In this document: positions 1-13,200 of the stretch, piece by piece | How the letters are laid out: each line of letters begins with the position of its first letter | How positions within the stretch are numbered: the stretch's first letter is position 1 | Assembly (NCBI GenBank): GCA_958299035.1 | Contig: CATQJL010000316.1 | Location: 89,860,443-89,924,442, forward strand | Length of the DNA stretch: 64,000 nucleotides | From: Cylicocyclus nassatus | Taxonomy: Eukaryota > Nematoda > Chromadorea > Rhabditida > Strongylidae | Reading direction: 5' to 3' | The notes under the pieces: generated by a model | Database searches by the model: none | What the model was told of the DNA's origin: nothing | What the model saw: the letters and a program-made list of their open reading frames with translations, nothing else | Made by a program: the position numbers and the translations under genes

Positions 1-113
1 CCATTTTAAACAAAATTCTTCAGCTATAGTGAGCAAAAGCCAGTTTCTCATATCTAACATGGTTTCTGGAGAAGCGAAGAGAGTGACAAATGAGCGCTGA
101 AAGCAATACCAAC

Positions 114-3100
114 CTGAGACCGATCATTAATGTTAGCGGACCCGATGATTACATGCTCGTCATCAACGATAAGCAGTTTGCAATGGATATAGATGAGTTC
201 AGACATCTGAGTTGTCATATTGCAATAAAATCTTGGTTTTGTGTGGTAAAATCCCTGTAAAAATGAATGACTCACCAATTTTCCACAAAGCATATCGTAA
301 GTCCGTAATGAACAAACAGAGATGTACTCATGCGGGTTGGGAACGACCTGAAAAGCATAAATCTTGCATATCAAATGCATAAGTGATGCAGGTTTGATTT
401 GTCAAAAGAAATACTTAGTTCCACAAAAGCTACCAGATAAAAACGGGATTTCACAAAGTATAGATTTATGCCAATTAGCAAACTGTAACATTTTCGTCAA
501 TGACATCATTTTCAACACCGCAACTCAGAATTATTCTACACTTACTTTCTTAAAAGCTTCTTATATTGACTAAATATGTCTCAAACCAACCGATTTCAAT
601 TGTTCAAATAGGGAATTTGGTCCACGACTGAGCGACCGATATGTCCAATGTAAAACTGCTTGTAGAGCAGAACCACCCGGAGCACCAACATTTCCTTCGA
701 AACCAGGCATGAGCGGGAGCAAAATATACACCTTGAAGGGTTCTTTATCCCTGCAAAGTTATATAAAAAAAATGTTGCACAGGAACTTATATATCTACCT
801 AACACACTTACTTATACGCCCGTTTAACACGATTGCAGATCACCTTACAGATTTCGTTGAGCACGTCGTTTGAATCAACCATTGAGACAAAAAACTGATT
901 TTCAATGTAGATATAATGCTAAAATGTCAAGAAAGTGTTTTTACATGACAAAATCAATCGAAAAGCTGGGACAAGCCGTACCTTAGAATTAGCAATAAGA
1001 GAAAGATATGCCATTTGTATAGAATCTTCAGTTTGGTTTATCAAACCAGACCAATTTGATAAGGACCGTAGCACCTGAAAACGCAACAGCACATGAGAAA
1101 AAGAAGAAGAAATACAAACGGTAAAGATGAAGAGTAAAATAAATTTGAACGAAAAGGTTGCCTGAACACACCTGAATATTCACGTTATAGCTGAAGTCAG
1201 GGTTTCTAAACACTCGTGGTACTTTAAGGTTCTCATGGCTCTTCGGGAGCAGATAAGGGTAATTAGTGTCATCCTGGAATAACGCTAGTAGAAAGGAATG
1301 AAGAAATAACTGTTTTGCCTACCTTACACTTCTCCGTTTTCGTTGCATTCCACCGCTGTATAAAATGTCTGGCAACATCCCTAGCTGCATCGCCAAAGGT
1401 TACAGAATGAATGTCGTGCCAGGGCATTCGTGGAGTTGTTCCTCGGTCAATGAAGTCTATGTTGCACAACAATAAAAAACGCAATAAGCCTAATAGAGTG
1501 GACTTACCGTGGAAGGGTAAATCGACATCAATGAAATCCTTGCGAACGTAGTTGACGTAGTCTTTGCCTATCCATAACTTGAAACCGCCATCTACAGTAT
1601 CTTTATCTTCTGTGTCCATCTCTTTCAGGCGAAGGAAGTCTAGTTCGTAGCCTGCCATGACTTCATCAGAATCCAGCACCTAAAGTGCGGTTCATAATTA
1701 TACGAACACCCTAAATTTTGAAAGTTTTTGGACTTTCTGGAAGAAACTCAAAAAGCCGTTGGTACCACGCGATAGAGCACAGCCGAAAACGGTATACGGT
1801 CCACAAGAATGGAAATCGATGTCAATCTTACAAGTGTTTTTGCGCATAATGCGAATTTTTAGCGGTTCATAATTATACGGACACCTCAAACAAGGGTCCA
1901 TTTTTCATTCAAGATTGCAATCTTTCGAATCCAAATTTTTTGTAGAGTTACAGTAACAAAGTCTGACATATCTGCTACACACTGCACCCAGTGCAGCTCA
2001 AAAAGAGGATCGTTACTTTTTTCAAATGGCTCTAAATGCTTTTGGAGTGACTGCGCTCCAAAAACATACGTTCTTCTGTGGTTTATGCACCCTAATTAGC
2101 TTGTACCAAGGCTATGAGATAAAATAAGCTCTTTCGATAGATATTTTGTTTGACGCTTGGAAAATCTATGCGTTTTCGTGCCGTTTTTCAACCAAGTTCC
2201 AACCTTACCCTAGAGTTAGCACGATTTCGAGCCTCAAAACTCAGCTTCTCTCTTGCGCAAACATTTGATATGAAGCAGCTGCATTCCTTGCATGATGATT
2301 TATCCGTGCCAATGTTTTTGCGTTTTTTGTAGAACTGTTCTCGAAGCTATGGAGCAAAAAACCAAATAAAGTTGTGATTGCAATAGTAAAACCAGTGGTT
2401 TTGGCGAAATGACGTCTGCGTGGCCAAAACAAGCGCTCAACGCTGCTGATTTTTTTTCTAGCCAAATACATAGTCTTGTGAACTTCTACAAACCATCTGC
2501 TTACTTCATTGTAGGGCTTCCGAAGCTGAGTTTTGAGGCTCGAAATCGTGCTGACTCTAGGGTAAGGTTGAAACTTGGTTGAAAAACGGTACGAAAACGC
2601 ATAGATTTTCCAAGCGTCAAACAAAATATCTATCGAAAGAGCTTATTTTATTTCATAGCCTTGGTACAAGCTAGTTAGAGTGCGCAAATCACAGGAAAAC
2701 GTATGTTTTTGGAGCGCAATCACTCCAAAAGCATTTAGAGCCATCTGAAAAAAGTAACGATCCTCTTTTTGAGTTGCACTGGGTGCAGTGTGTGGCAGAT
2801 ATGTCAGACTTTGTTACTGTAGCTCTACAAAAAGCTTGGACTCGAAGGATTGCAATCTTGAATGAAAAATGGACCTTTGTTTGAGGTGTTCGTATAATTA
2901 TGAACCGCTAAAAATTCGCATTAGGCGCAAAAACACTCCTCAGATTGATATCGATTTCCATTCTTGTGGATCGTATACCGTTTTCGGCCGTGCTCTATCG
3001 CGTGGTACCAACGGCTTTTTGAGTTTCTTCCAAAAAGTCCAAAAACTTTCAAAATTTGGGGTGTTCGTATAATTATGAACCGCACTTTATAAAGCTCATT

Positions 3101-6100
3101 TCATTGAATGAAGCTTGATTCACTTTATTTGAGAATGTAGGCATGCAAAGCCAGGACAGTTTGAGCACACTTGAGCACAAACAATCTCTATTCGCTGTTG
3201 AAGGACGGGTTCTTTTCAAAAGAAATGATCAATGGAAATTGGATTCATCTCCATCGATAAAAACATAGAGGGGCTCTTCTCCACCTTCGCGATACCTAAT
3301 TGATACACCAGCGATAGTTGCATCGTATAGGTACGAGCAGACGATGCAACACATTTCGCTATTGTACGGTAAGCAAAACTGCAACCGAATTCGGCAAAAA
3401 GCATCATACAGAATGGCAAAAAGAAGAATAACGCTCAAACAAATAAGCACTATAGGAAGTACCTGTTTCCACTTCCGTTTTGCTCGATTACTTCTCCAGT
3501 TCTCTACAGCTCGTGTCAACCTGCTTTCTTTCCTCTTCATGGGCGGTGTTTGCGAGCGATGCTTCTCCTAATTTGTAATTTGAAGTCAAGCATTTAGAAC
3601 CAAAACGAAAAAAGGCCACCTTCTGCACAGCTCCACTCTCAACGTACTCCTTGTATTTTTCAGCAGCTGTCTGATAATCCAGCCCCAACTTTGTCGCTTT
3701 CTCGAACATAGATGGTGCCGGTCCCGCTTTATCGAGCATCTCGAGTGGAACTTTACGAGTAGCGGATGATGCAGCTCTACGAACATGCTGAAAAACACTT
3801 CCTATTTTATGCACATAAGTGTCAAAGACAAGTCCAGAAGAAAGAGCACAAACCTTTTTCCCTTTTGCATCTTCAACCACAGTTAGGAAACTTGGCTTTT
3901 TTCCAGCAACTGCAGCTAATCTAGAGCCGGTACCCGTCGGGGAAGGAGAAGGCCTCGGCGAAGATGAAGGCATATCGCTGGCATAAGATGGAGACCTCCG
4001 AGGAGAATCCGCAGAGACAGAACGAGTTCCTGCAATAAAAAGATCAAAAGGTCATGCAACGAATGAACAGAGATGCAAAATATGAACTCAGAAAATTAAA
4101 GGCAGCGTCCAGGCAGATCTGGACCTATGGGGACTTTACGTGGAAAGTACTTTTGGGGCCCTAACTAAGGCCCCAAGCGGCAGCGCAGGTAATGTTCTAA
4201 CGGCTGAGGTATTTCCCTCAATTCTGGACCCCGCGATCGTATTCACATGGATTCGTGGCAGTTTCGCGCCAGGATCCACGCTTTGCGCCATGAATCCATG
4301 TGAAATACGATCGCGGGAGCCAGTTTCGAGGGGAATATCTCAGCCGTTAGAGCACTACTTGAGCTGCCGCTTGGGCAGTGCCTTAGTTAGGGCCCCAAAA
4401 GTACTTTCCACGTAAAATCCCCATAGGTCCAGATCTGCCTGGACGCTGCCTTTAAACAAGATATACACATTTCATACTTATCCATCTCATGCGCTTCAAA
4501 ATAAATCACGGCATTACAGATTTGTCGATCCACCTCATGCGCTTCAAAATAAATCGCGGCATCACAGATTTGTCGTTTCTACCAATGTATGAAGTGGATA
4601 AATATGGTCCAAGCCACAAATTTCAAACCCCGAACCTCTGAGAGCCACAAAAGTCAAACTCGAAACTTCTGAGTGCAACTCTACTTGGCAACACAACCCA
4701 GGAAAAAGATAACTCACCTTTTTTGCTAACCTTCAGCATAACTCCGCCCGTATCCACATCAGCAAGCACCTATAAAACCACATTATGAACCAAAAAGGTG
4801 ACAAGAACATAAAGGTGTAACTACTGCAACACAGGTATAATGCCAGTGGGAGACAGGAAAGAAAGCACAGAATCGACGTCACATCGCTCTAAACTGATAC
4901 CCCATTCACATATAAAAAAACATCCCCAGGTATGTACGAAAATAGGAAAAGGAAACAGGAAAAAATATCCCAAGCAACACGAAAATATCCGCATGTGCGC
5001 AAACTGCGCGAACCTCCCCATCCGAACCGGCATTATCCGCAAAGTCTGAATAATTGACCTCTTCCCCAATAATGGCAATTTTTGTCACACGACGATGTTC
5101 CTTTCCGTTTTTATCAGGATTATCTGGAAATACATACATAACTTATTCATAAACCTATTGATGAAACGATACAAGAACAGTAATACTGAGAAATCGCAGA
5201 GTAAGCATTGTTTCTGAGAGTGTACGAGCCACAGAAAAATCATTAACATACATTTAAAAAAGGGAAAAAGGAAATGACATGGCAACTGAAAAAAAAAACG
5301 AAAGTGAACAAAAAATAAGATAAAAAATAAACGATATACGATATCTTACCTGATATACCTTCCTTCTGCGGAAGTTCTAATCCTCCCTCTGGCCTTTCGT
5401 CAATCTTTTCAATTTTCTTCAGACTATTTTCTTCTCTAGGTACAACATTCTCATTCTCTTCCAAACCGAGAGGTGATAATGTCAGCGGGGCACTGATCAA
5501 CGCTCGCAAGCCGCTCGCCTGAATGAAAATCATGCTATCCTTCATTTTTTGTAGATCAATTGAAACAAATGAGCATTTCACTGGCATCTCGAATTTGATT
5601 TTTTTAAAAATGAAATCGCAGAAGCTTAGAAAAACTGTAGTAAACAGAGATGAAAAAACGGAAGGAAGGCCCCCCCCCTCCCCCAATGAGTAAAGCATTT
5701 TTAACAGTCTGCTTGAAGAGCAAGAAAAATATTTCTCATATTTGCAAAGAGCTCCACAACAGATTCAAAAAAGGCATAGAATTTCAACGTAGAGCTTACC
5801 ACATTGATATCTTGTGCTAAAACATGCTGTTGTCCGAACTGAACTGATCCAAGATCGGTCAACAGATGTTGGTTGTCGTCCCATCGTCCAAAGCAAAGAT
5901 CAACTCCTCCAACAAAAGCTATTAACTGGTCGATAATTACCAGCTTCTCATGATGTGCCCAGAAAAACGTTCCCGTCGCGGGATAGTGGTCAGGATGACG
6001 CAACACCTAGGCCATCACTCGGTTAATTTCTCCAAAACAGAGCCCGAAGAAGATACTCACCTTGACGTTGGGATGAAGCGCTTGCAGAGTTCGCTTACTG

Positions 6101-9100
6101 TATATACTATTCAAACCCAAGGCCATTTCCATTTCTTTGTACATAAGTATGAAAATCCGTACCCCTTGATTAGCCTTTCGTTTCAAGATTTCATCCAACC
6201 TCCAATAATTGCCTTCTAGTGCTGGCCGTTTCATATAAATCTGAATTCGAATGCAAATAAAGCTTCAAAGGTATCAAATCGCTACCTCAGGGCTCAGCCA
6301 CCATCCAGCTATGTAGATCTCCTCTCTGGCTAGCTCCATCATGTCAGCAGCATGCGCCATATAGGTTCTAGCGTCAACAAACCTAAGGACTACCATATTT
6401 TAAAAAAAGGACCGGTAACGCTGAGAATGAGCTTACCATTTTCCATAGCAGTTCTCCCGTACTGGAAAAGATGAGCTAAACCGATGTGGTTGAATCCATA
6501 TACTTCCTATTCCATTCATAGATCGTTCGATTATAGCTTTCCATCGAGCCGTGTCCTCTATCCTTCGACATTTCAGATGGAGCTCGCTGAAGAGTGTAGA
6601 TATCAAATAACCTACGAAGGCAATGCATCCAAGTAAGGCAAAAATAGATCACATCACACTTTCAAAAGAGTTTCAGTAGAGAAAAAATTGTTCGATTGCA
6701 ATTTATAGCCATGAAGGAAGAACGCTATGATGCATTAGTAAAAAACGGTTCTATTTAACGCATCAGATATCTCCTACGTGCTCTAATTCTATTATGAGAA
6801 GTAAAACTTACTGTTGCGTATTGATAATGATGAGACCTGTTGGTATTCCATCTGCTTCCTTACCACCAGCTAATACCTGAAGCAAGTTCAGTATATCAAC
6901 AGTACTCAGAAGAAAAACAAGCAAACAATATAAGTAGAAGATTGATTTTACCTTGAAGTCTCTATCCATCAACAATACCAAACGGATCTGCTCTGTCCTG
7001 TGATCCATGTAGGCTACAAACGAATCTCTCACCATAAGCCATCTGGAAAAAAGGAGGCATATAATAAACGAAAGAAAGCAAACGTAAGACGATCATCTCA
7101 CCGTTTACTCCAAGGCACAAGGTATCGCACACAAAATTGCTTACATCCTAGAAACACTCGAGCACCACCCGGTCGCTTTTTGACAAAACCTTCAGTATGC
7201 TTGCCACCTAGTTCATTTACGAATGAAAACCGAGAAACTTCGAGAAACTCAGCCTAAAATTAGGGGCAACCTACCAGATTACAAGAGACGGAGATAAAAA
7301 TAAGCTCACTGTTTCATGATGATTCCTATTAATGGGGATATGCAGCAACATTTGCAGCCAGTGTTCCAGTTGATCCTGGATTTTGTATCAGTTGCAAAGA
7401 GATACAACAAAATGATACAAGAAGAAATCGGCAAACCTTTCTCAATTCCAGATTTGTCACCATAGAATCAGGCATGAGTGGGAAACGAGGAAGTCCGTGC
7501 TTTTTGCGAGTTCGAAGCCTCCTCTTTTTCGTTTCTGAAGGTGAAGTTGTTCCGTCGTCATCTTGCAGGATACCAGCTGAAGCAAGTTACTTTCTATAAA
7601 AATAAGGTCCACCTGTTACGCAGCATTTTGACGCTTTTGTGATTTTGTGATGATGATGTAACTCTCCTTAATCATTTTCAAATAGAGAAACAGAGGAAAG
7701 TAGTTAGATTCATGCCGACAGGATAGAAAATATGGTGATTGACTTTACAAAGTACGTGAGTGCGAAAAAGCAAGCGCGTTTCTTTGAAAACAGTGAAAAA
7801 TTCAAATGCAAAAAAAGCAAATGAAGTAAGACAACACTTACACTGCACTGCTTCTTGCATTTTCAGAACTGCTTCTTCAGATGACGGTGAAGTAGGTGAC
7901 GTGGTGGTGTTCTCCGATGACGCTATGGGAGCTACTTTCTTAATTTCAAATGCGTCATTATCTCGCGACAGTGTGTGCAGCTGGAAAAGAACTACTGATC
8001 AACTATAAACTGACAAGGATGGCACTACTCTCCATGCTTGACGCAAATGCGTAAAGCGAACGGATCAACTGACTCTGGATTTTCGTCTAGATGGTGGACG
8101 ATGATATACACAGCTTTCCTTATGATCGGGAATCACGTCGATACCGAATGACTCAAGTACTGTATCCACCCGTTCTGTAGCTCTGCAAAGATTCTATGAG
8201 GAAACAGCAGTCAAATGGCCTTTCATGCTATGCTATCAAGAAAGATCAGGAAGTTATTGGAAATAGCAGTTTAGCAGAGCAATTTGGTAGCTGAGCGCCA
8301 GCAACCCATAGAGAAGACATTCATCTCATACGGACAATACGACAGTGACGTACTACATCAAAAAACTTACTGGCGCACTTGATGACGTTGACGAAATCTG
8401 TAAGCTTAGGGTGCAGGAAAACCCAGAAGGATTAGAACTCGGAAGACAGGTAAGAAGGCATGGGTAAGATATTGCATGGGCAATTAGGATAAAAAGCAAC
8501 TGTCAAACATAAAAAACACTTAGGAATAGAAACTTGACATGACTAGAGTTTGGAGTCTTACCTGCGTACTGGAGCAAGGAGTTGCTGTGCAGCTCGATGA
8601 GCTCTGAGCCTATTATTGAGCAAAGTAAAGTCTTTATAGTTTCTGACCACAGTCCATTTGAACTGTCCATGTTCCAGCTGTATTGTATATCTGCAAAGAA
8701 CCGGAATTTCTGAAATGTGGGCAAGACAACCAGTAAAAAGCAGAAACTTACAGAAGGGTATTAATGAAATGGATTCGCCGATCTCTAGTGTTCCTCTCAA
8801 CGCTTACAATCTTGGCGTTTACAGGAATACCCGGTATCCAGTAACCCCGGCGACGAGCTTGAGCTTGCGTGTCAAAGATAGCATCGTACGGGATGATACC
8901 TACAACAACGACATTAGATCAAATTTTTTTAAAAGCAGGGAAAACAAAGCTCGAAAGCTGGAACCCCTCAACTTCGAAGATACAGTGCGAACCCTACATT
9001 CAAATATGCCAAAAAAAAACTCTTGTTTTCAAGGTAGCCTTGAAATCTTAACTGCCCACAATTTCTGCATATCGATCAGTAAGCAAAAAAATGGACAGCA

Positions 9101-10169
9101 ACTTCCTTTCCTTAGCAGCATGTCGTGCATGCACACTCATGAAGTCAACTCGGGCTCAAAAAAGTCATGAAAAGATTACATGGCACTTGCACTTACATAA
9201 TACATTTCAGTTGACAAAGTGATTCAATCAGCAGAAAAGCATAAAAACTTCCAGCAAAAATGCAGTGCCATGTGTACAGCTGGTTGTGTAACTTCTTAGC
9301 AACCGACTCTTCTGATCGCCTATCGACAGGTGACTGAGAAAACGACCATGAGGTTTCATCTTCCCCATACATAAAGCACTCAATCACTCAAACACTCAAA
9401 CACACATAGTACGATGAAACTGCAAGTCTAAGGAACCACGTGGCGAATGGTAATTTTCATTCGACCATTCATCACAGATTCCTAGCGTTCTTCCACCATG
9501 AACGAAAAGGCTATCGTGATAAACACCCATTTACTGCTTATTTACTTGAAAGAATGAGGATTAGAGGATTCTCAAAAAACACAAATAAACATTCTCAACA
9601 TGAAAGAACAACATTCAACTGTCATTATTCGTGATGGCAGCTGATTTTTTCCATCTTTCCATGAATCATGATGTTTTTCTTTCTTTCAGCATAATTGCAC
9701 GCTATGCGCGGTGAAAAGCCATAAAAGAAAGAGGAAAAAGAACATCGTAAAACGTGGAATACAGTAACCATGGCGTAGCACAAAGGAAAAATAGCAAACA
9801 TCAGAATTATGTATGGGACTTGACAAAAATGAAAGAATTAGACAGGAAAAGAAGCAAAAAAGAGTGAAATAGTGAGATTAATCTACCTTTCTTTCCTGGC
9901 ATACCCGGAAGAGACTGAGCCAACGCAGATGCGATGCAGTCACAATACTGGATCTCATCATCTGTCGAGTAGTCTTCGTCATCCTAAAAAAATAGAGCAA
10001 AATGTGAAAATTTCCACTATAGAACACAACCAGACCAAAGCACCACTTCGCGAAACTTTTGAAAAAGTATATATAAGCATACCTCTTCAGTGTAGGGAGC
10101 TGGATTCTCATAACGCTCATCGATGTCTATTTGTTTCCCATTCATTTGTGAGCTAAAGAAACCACTCAT
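114..10169 (-). CDS. pld-1: Phospholipase D, PLD1/PLD2 type with PX and PH domains (3' end outside window)
   Basis: Hydrolyses phosphatidylcholine to phosphatidic acid and choline at membranes. Thirty exons join in phase (1199 codons): 10169-10083, 9983-9887, 8899-8752, 8690-8562, 8397-8371, 8182-8074, 7980-7842, 7576-7437, 7375-7310, 7253-7102, 7042-6952, 6876-6812, 6586-6437, 6382-6286, 6240-6061, 6006-5800, 5518-5350, 5123-5014, 4769-4718, 4029-3854, 3787-3620, 3567-3463, 1679-1508, 1456-1323, 1273-1172, 1074-982, 918-812, 750-591, 347-276, 206-114. Order: acidic N-terminus, PX (about residues 85-165, [13 protein letters not shown]), PH (about 320-460), first HKD (H578, K580, D585), Ser/Pro-rich loop (about 630-890), TPRMPWHD block, second HKD (H1176, K1178, D1183) followed by GSANINDRS. 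The C-terminal exons after the second HKD lie left of base 1. The first ATG was chosen because an acidic leader precedes the block matching the human PLD1 N-terminus. Least certain are the 27-base exon 8397-8371, exon 8182-8074 and the loop exons. All splice sites are GT-AG. Identification is firm from family knowledge; the symbol follows C. elegans. Confidence 0.93.
1683..3087. mobile_element. Foldback DNA transposon in PLD intron 22, TA target duplication
   Basis: The ends are perfect inverted copies beginning AAGTGCGGTTCATAATTATA, flanked by TA at 1681-1682 and 3088-3089. The arms are long (about 1683-2250 and 2520-3087) around a loop of about 270 bases. The terminal motif GCGGTTCATAATTATACG recurs inside each arm, at about 1863 and 2885, so the ends are doubled. 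Mirrored 67-residue frames occur in the arms (1698-1901 minus, 2869-3072 plus) but look like repeat shadow. No transposase is present. The TA duplication points to a Tc1/mariner-like mobiliser; that family assignment is inference. It lies between the PLD exons 3567-3463 and 1679-1508. Confidence 0.85.
4096..4455. mobile_element. TTAA-flanked foldback MITE, copy 1 (PLD intron 19)
   Basis: This 360-bp unit begins TTAA-AGGCAGCGTCCAGGC and ends with the inverse, GCCTGGACGCTGCCT-TTAA. Almost the full length folds back, with arms of about 160 bp. A TTAA target duplication is the hallmark of piggyBac-type insertion, so a piggyBac-mobilised nonautonomous element is inferred. Full copies are at 53730-54084 and 63430-63794. 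It lies in the PLD intron between exons 4769-4718 and 4029-3854. Confidence 0.8.
4488..4584 (+). repeat. Short tandem duplication
   Basis: A unit of about 51 bases containing CATGCGCTTCAAAATAAATC is present twice in a row (about 4488-4538 and 4539-4584) with few differences. It is in the same PLD intron just beyond the TTAA foldback. Confidence 0.6.
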
Positions 10170-10191
10170 TTATGAAGAGACATAACTTGCA

Positions 10192-10200
10192 CTAAAGTAG
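10192..10200 (-). promoter_or_regulatory. Candidate splice or trans-splice acceptor upstream of the PLD start codon
   Basis: On the minus strand a CTACTTTAG sits about 23 bases before the ATG at 10169. Nematode mRNAs often receive a spliced leader at such a site, so it may mark the 5' end of the PLD message or of a non-coding first exon join. Only the motif and position are seen; no transcript evidence exists here. Confidence 0.25.
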
Positions 10201-13200
10201 GTTTTTGCGATACATTTGCGAGTATTCAGTGATGCGTAGATGAATGCTGACAAAAAATGATGACAGCTTCCCGATGTCGGAATTCAAAAGTTTTAAATGA
10301 GCAGAACTACATCATGTTCGGCGATTGATGATGACCTACAAAACTGTTACAATTGCCTGAAAAATAGCATAAGAATCTATTTTAACGCTCCAGAAAACCC
10401 CGGCAGAGATAGAAGCAGAGTCGCATGATGGTAGACGTGAAGAATACAACAAACCACTAGCTGATCAGTTTGTGTCAACAGACCGAAACGTAGCAGACAC
10501 TCTGTTGTGTACAGCTGACAAACAGAAGCTGTCATCAAAATACCAAAGCAAACATGAGATCAAGATTTGACGGAGATAATCATGAGCTTTCACAAATGCA
10601 AAGAGATAAATCAAATCGCAGAAATCTAACATTTTCTGGTAGGCAAATTTGCTATCACATTTTATAGCGAGAAAACTTAATTAATCTCGAATTACCGGAT
10701 AGCAGTGCCCGCTAAATGGTTCGATAATGAGCACGAGAGAATTGACAGAGAGTGCATGAGGGAAACATGAGAAAACGTCATTCGCAAACAGCTGTTCCCC
10801 GCTAGGAAAAGACAGATGCAGTTCTGTACGGCTAGACGGAATTTAAGAAAGAAATAGTTTATGAGATGTCGTACAAGGATCCTCAAGCTTACACACAGTA
10901 GAGGAAAAAGGTTTGACGATGTGGACCTGAGAATAAGCTTCTGATGGAAAAAACACTAATTAATCTTCTACTAGAGCTCTCAAACCAACTGAATTTTCGC
11001 CCAAAACGTAGTTCCTCGTGTACTTTGTACGCGCGAAAGAAGGCAAAGAGAACCGGAATCCCCGTGCGAAAAAAGCTCGTCACTCAAGTGCGTGAACTCG
11101 AAAATGCAGAAATGCTTATGGTTTGAATCGATGCACAGATCAAACACGCACGGATATATGAAAAGTTAATGGAATATTCACGTCAGAAGACAATGATTAG
11201 TAGACACGTCTCGGCAACGTGAGAATGTGATGCATCAATCGAAAAGTTAATTCAAAGGCAATAAAAACGCAAACACTAAGATATGTGGAACAAAAATTAG
11301 TTGTAAATTAGAAAACGCGTTCGTATTGCATGAAAGATGGTTCCACACTAAGTAAGGTCAATATTATGAAATCTACTGGTAATTACACAAAATCATAGAG
11401 GAAAATTTGAAAATGTGAAATCTTGCTTCACAACTTGAAATAGTGGACATCTTTTGGAGACGAAAACCAGAGATGAGATGCATATCTATACGTGCCACAT
11501 GACATACCTTCCTCAAAAACAAAAGTTTGAAATTTCTTAGTGATCATAAAGATAAGTTAGAAGCATAAAGTCATGAAACACTTTGTCTTTATACTGAATG
11601 GGTACTTGTGCTATGAAACGAGATAATCGAACATTCCGAGAAAGTTCTCGAAACTCTGCATTCACTATTCCATGTTTCTGCGACAAAAGAAAGTGGGGCA
11701 AAGAAAAGCATGAAAAGTTGAGTATAATGCCTTTCGCCAAAAAGTTTGTCTCACATTAATAGTCATGCGTTGCTAGGAATAAGTGAAATATAGACAACTT
11801 CTCAGCCTAACGTTACAGGTTTGTTTACTTTCTGATCCTAAATGCTATGACTCTGTCTTTTCCCCCAATAAAAACGAACATCATATACATCTCCTAGCTA
11901 AACTGTCGAAAATAAATAGAGATGAGACAGGTACGAAAAACCTTGAGTGCTCATGCGTCAGCATCATGGGATGTTAGAAGAAAACGAACAAGAAAAACAG
12001 AATTTGAATTGAAGCAATAATAAATCATTTTAAGTAAATTCAGTTCAATCATCAGAGGAGTTTAAAAAGTGAAAATATAGATTGTATATTGAGCAAGCAA
12101 GTTAAAAAATCAAGAAATCGAAAAAAGACTCACATGTAGTAAGTCAAGACAGCAAAGTCCAATGTCCCAATGTGTCTTGCTGCTCAAATTCGGCAAAAAT
12201 TCGATTCTCTCATCTACCAATCACACGTCAAGCAAGCGGCCATAATATCTGCAAAAAAATGTTTCTATCAAACAAGGCTTGAAAAGGTCGCACAGACGGC
12301 AAAAGTGCAACGCTTCAGGGATAAACGAGCTGTGAGCTGCAACACAGGGCTCTGGCTGCGACAGGCCTATTGCCTCCTATGCGTCTTTGCCCCGATATTT
12401 GATGCCTGGCACCCGCCCCACCCCCCCCCCCCTCGCTTAGTACTGAAATAGAATAGCTAAAAATCGGACCCCACACAGGAAAATAACATAGCTGTTTGCT
12501 TAGCAGTGAGGGTGTGGTGGATGTTTTCGCGAGCGAAAATGGCAGTGCAAGATTTCGTCGTTGGTGAAGGAGAAAGGCGCTCGCGGTCATTCACAGGTAG
12601 CCGGCGGGGGTTCTCAAGGCCGTTTTTGTTCCCTAAACAAGGAAGTGATAAGATTCCCGCGCCGTAACAACAAGGTGCTTATGCCCCTCACAATATGGGC
12701 CCGAGCCCCTCTTGAAAACCACTTTCTTACTATACAACGCTCGAGTCAACAAAAAGAGAAAATTCTGCGATTGCACCATGTGAATAAAATCCCAATAATC
12801 AAACAAAAACAACAACGCCAGAAATTTAAGAAAAGACGAAGGTTCAGAGAGAAAGAAAAGAGACTAGAGAAAGAAAAACAAGATAAAGAAGCCTTGCGAG
12901 TTATTCATCATGTCGGCTTGCCTCAGTTTCAAAAAAAGTGGAAACAAAGAAACGACCGAAAAATCAATACATACAGCGTCTTACATGAATTTATGTGTTA
13001 ATGACTGTTGTGCATTCCGTACATTTTTCAAACTCTTTGTTTGGTGAACCATGACCGGTTTATTGGCTCAGATCAGAAACGTACTTAGGATTCACTTTCG
13101 GGACTTTTTCATAAAGCTAGCTTAAACTTTTTTAATATCAAAAAGTACCTGAATTATGGAGTATAAAGTCAGTACTTGCACATTTTTATAAACTATGTAA

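Noticed and set aside
1698..3072. Mirrored 67-codon frames in the PLD-intron foldback
   Set aside because: They run through the terminal repeats themselves, have no relative elsewhere in the window and are explained by the arm symmetry.
8020..8130. Alternative PX-like frame on the minus strand (ending [13 protein letters not shown])
   Set aside because: Its phase does not join the flanking PLD exons, whereas the other frame with donor at 8073 does.
8371..8445. Exon-like open stretch on the plus strand ([18 protein letters not shown]) ending at a GTAAG
   Set aside because: It lies opposite the PLD PX region, has no in-phase neighbours on the plus strand, and the minus strand gives a phase-consistent micro-exon.
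12561..13001. 146-codon lysine/arginine/glutamate-rich frame
   Set aside because: Low-complexity composition, no splice context and no recognisable domain.
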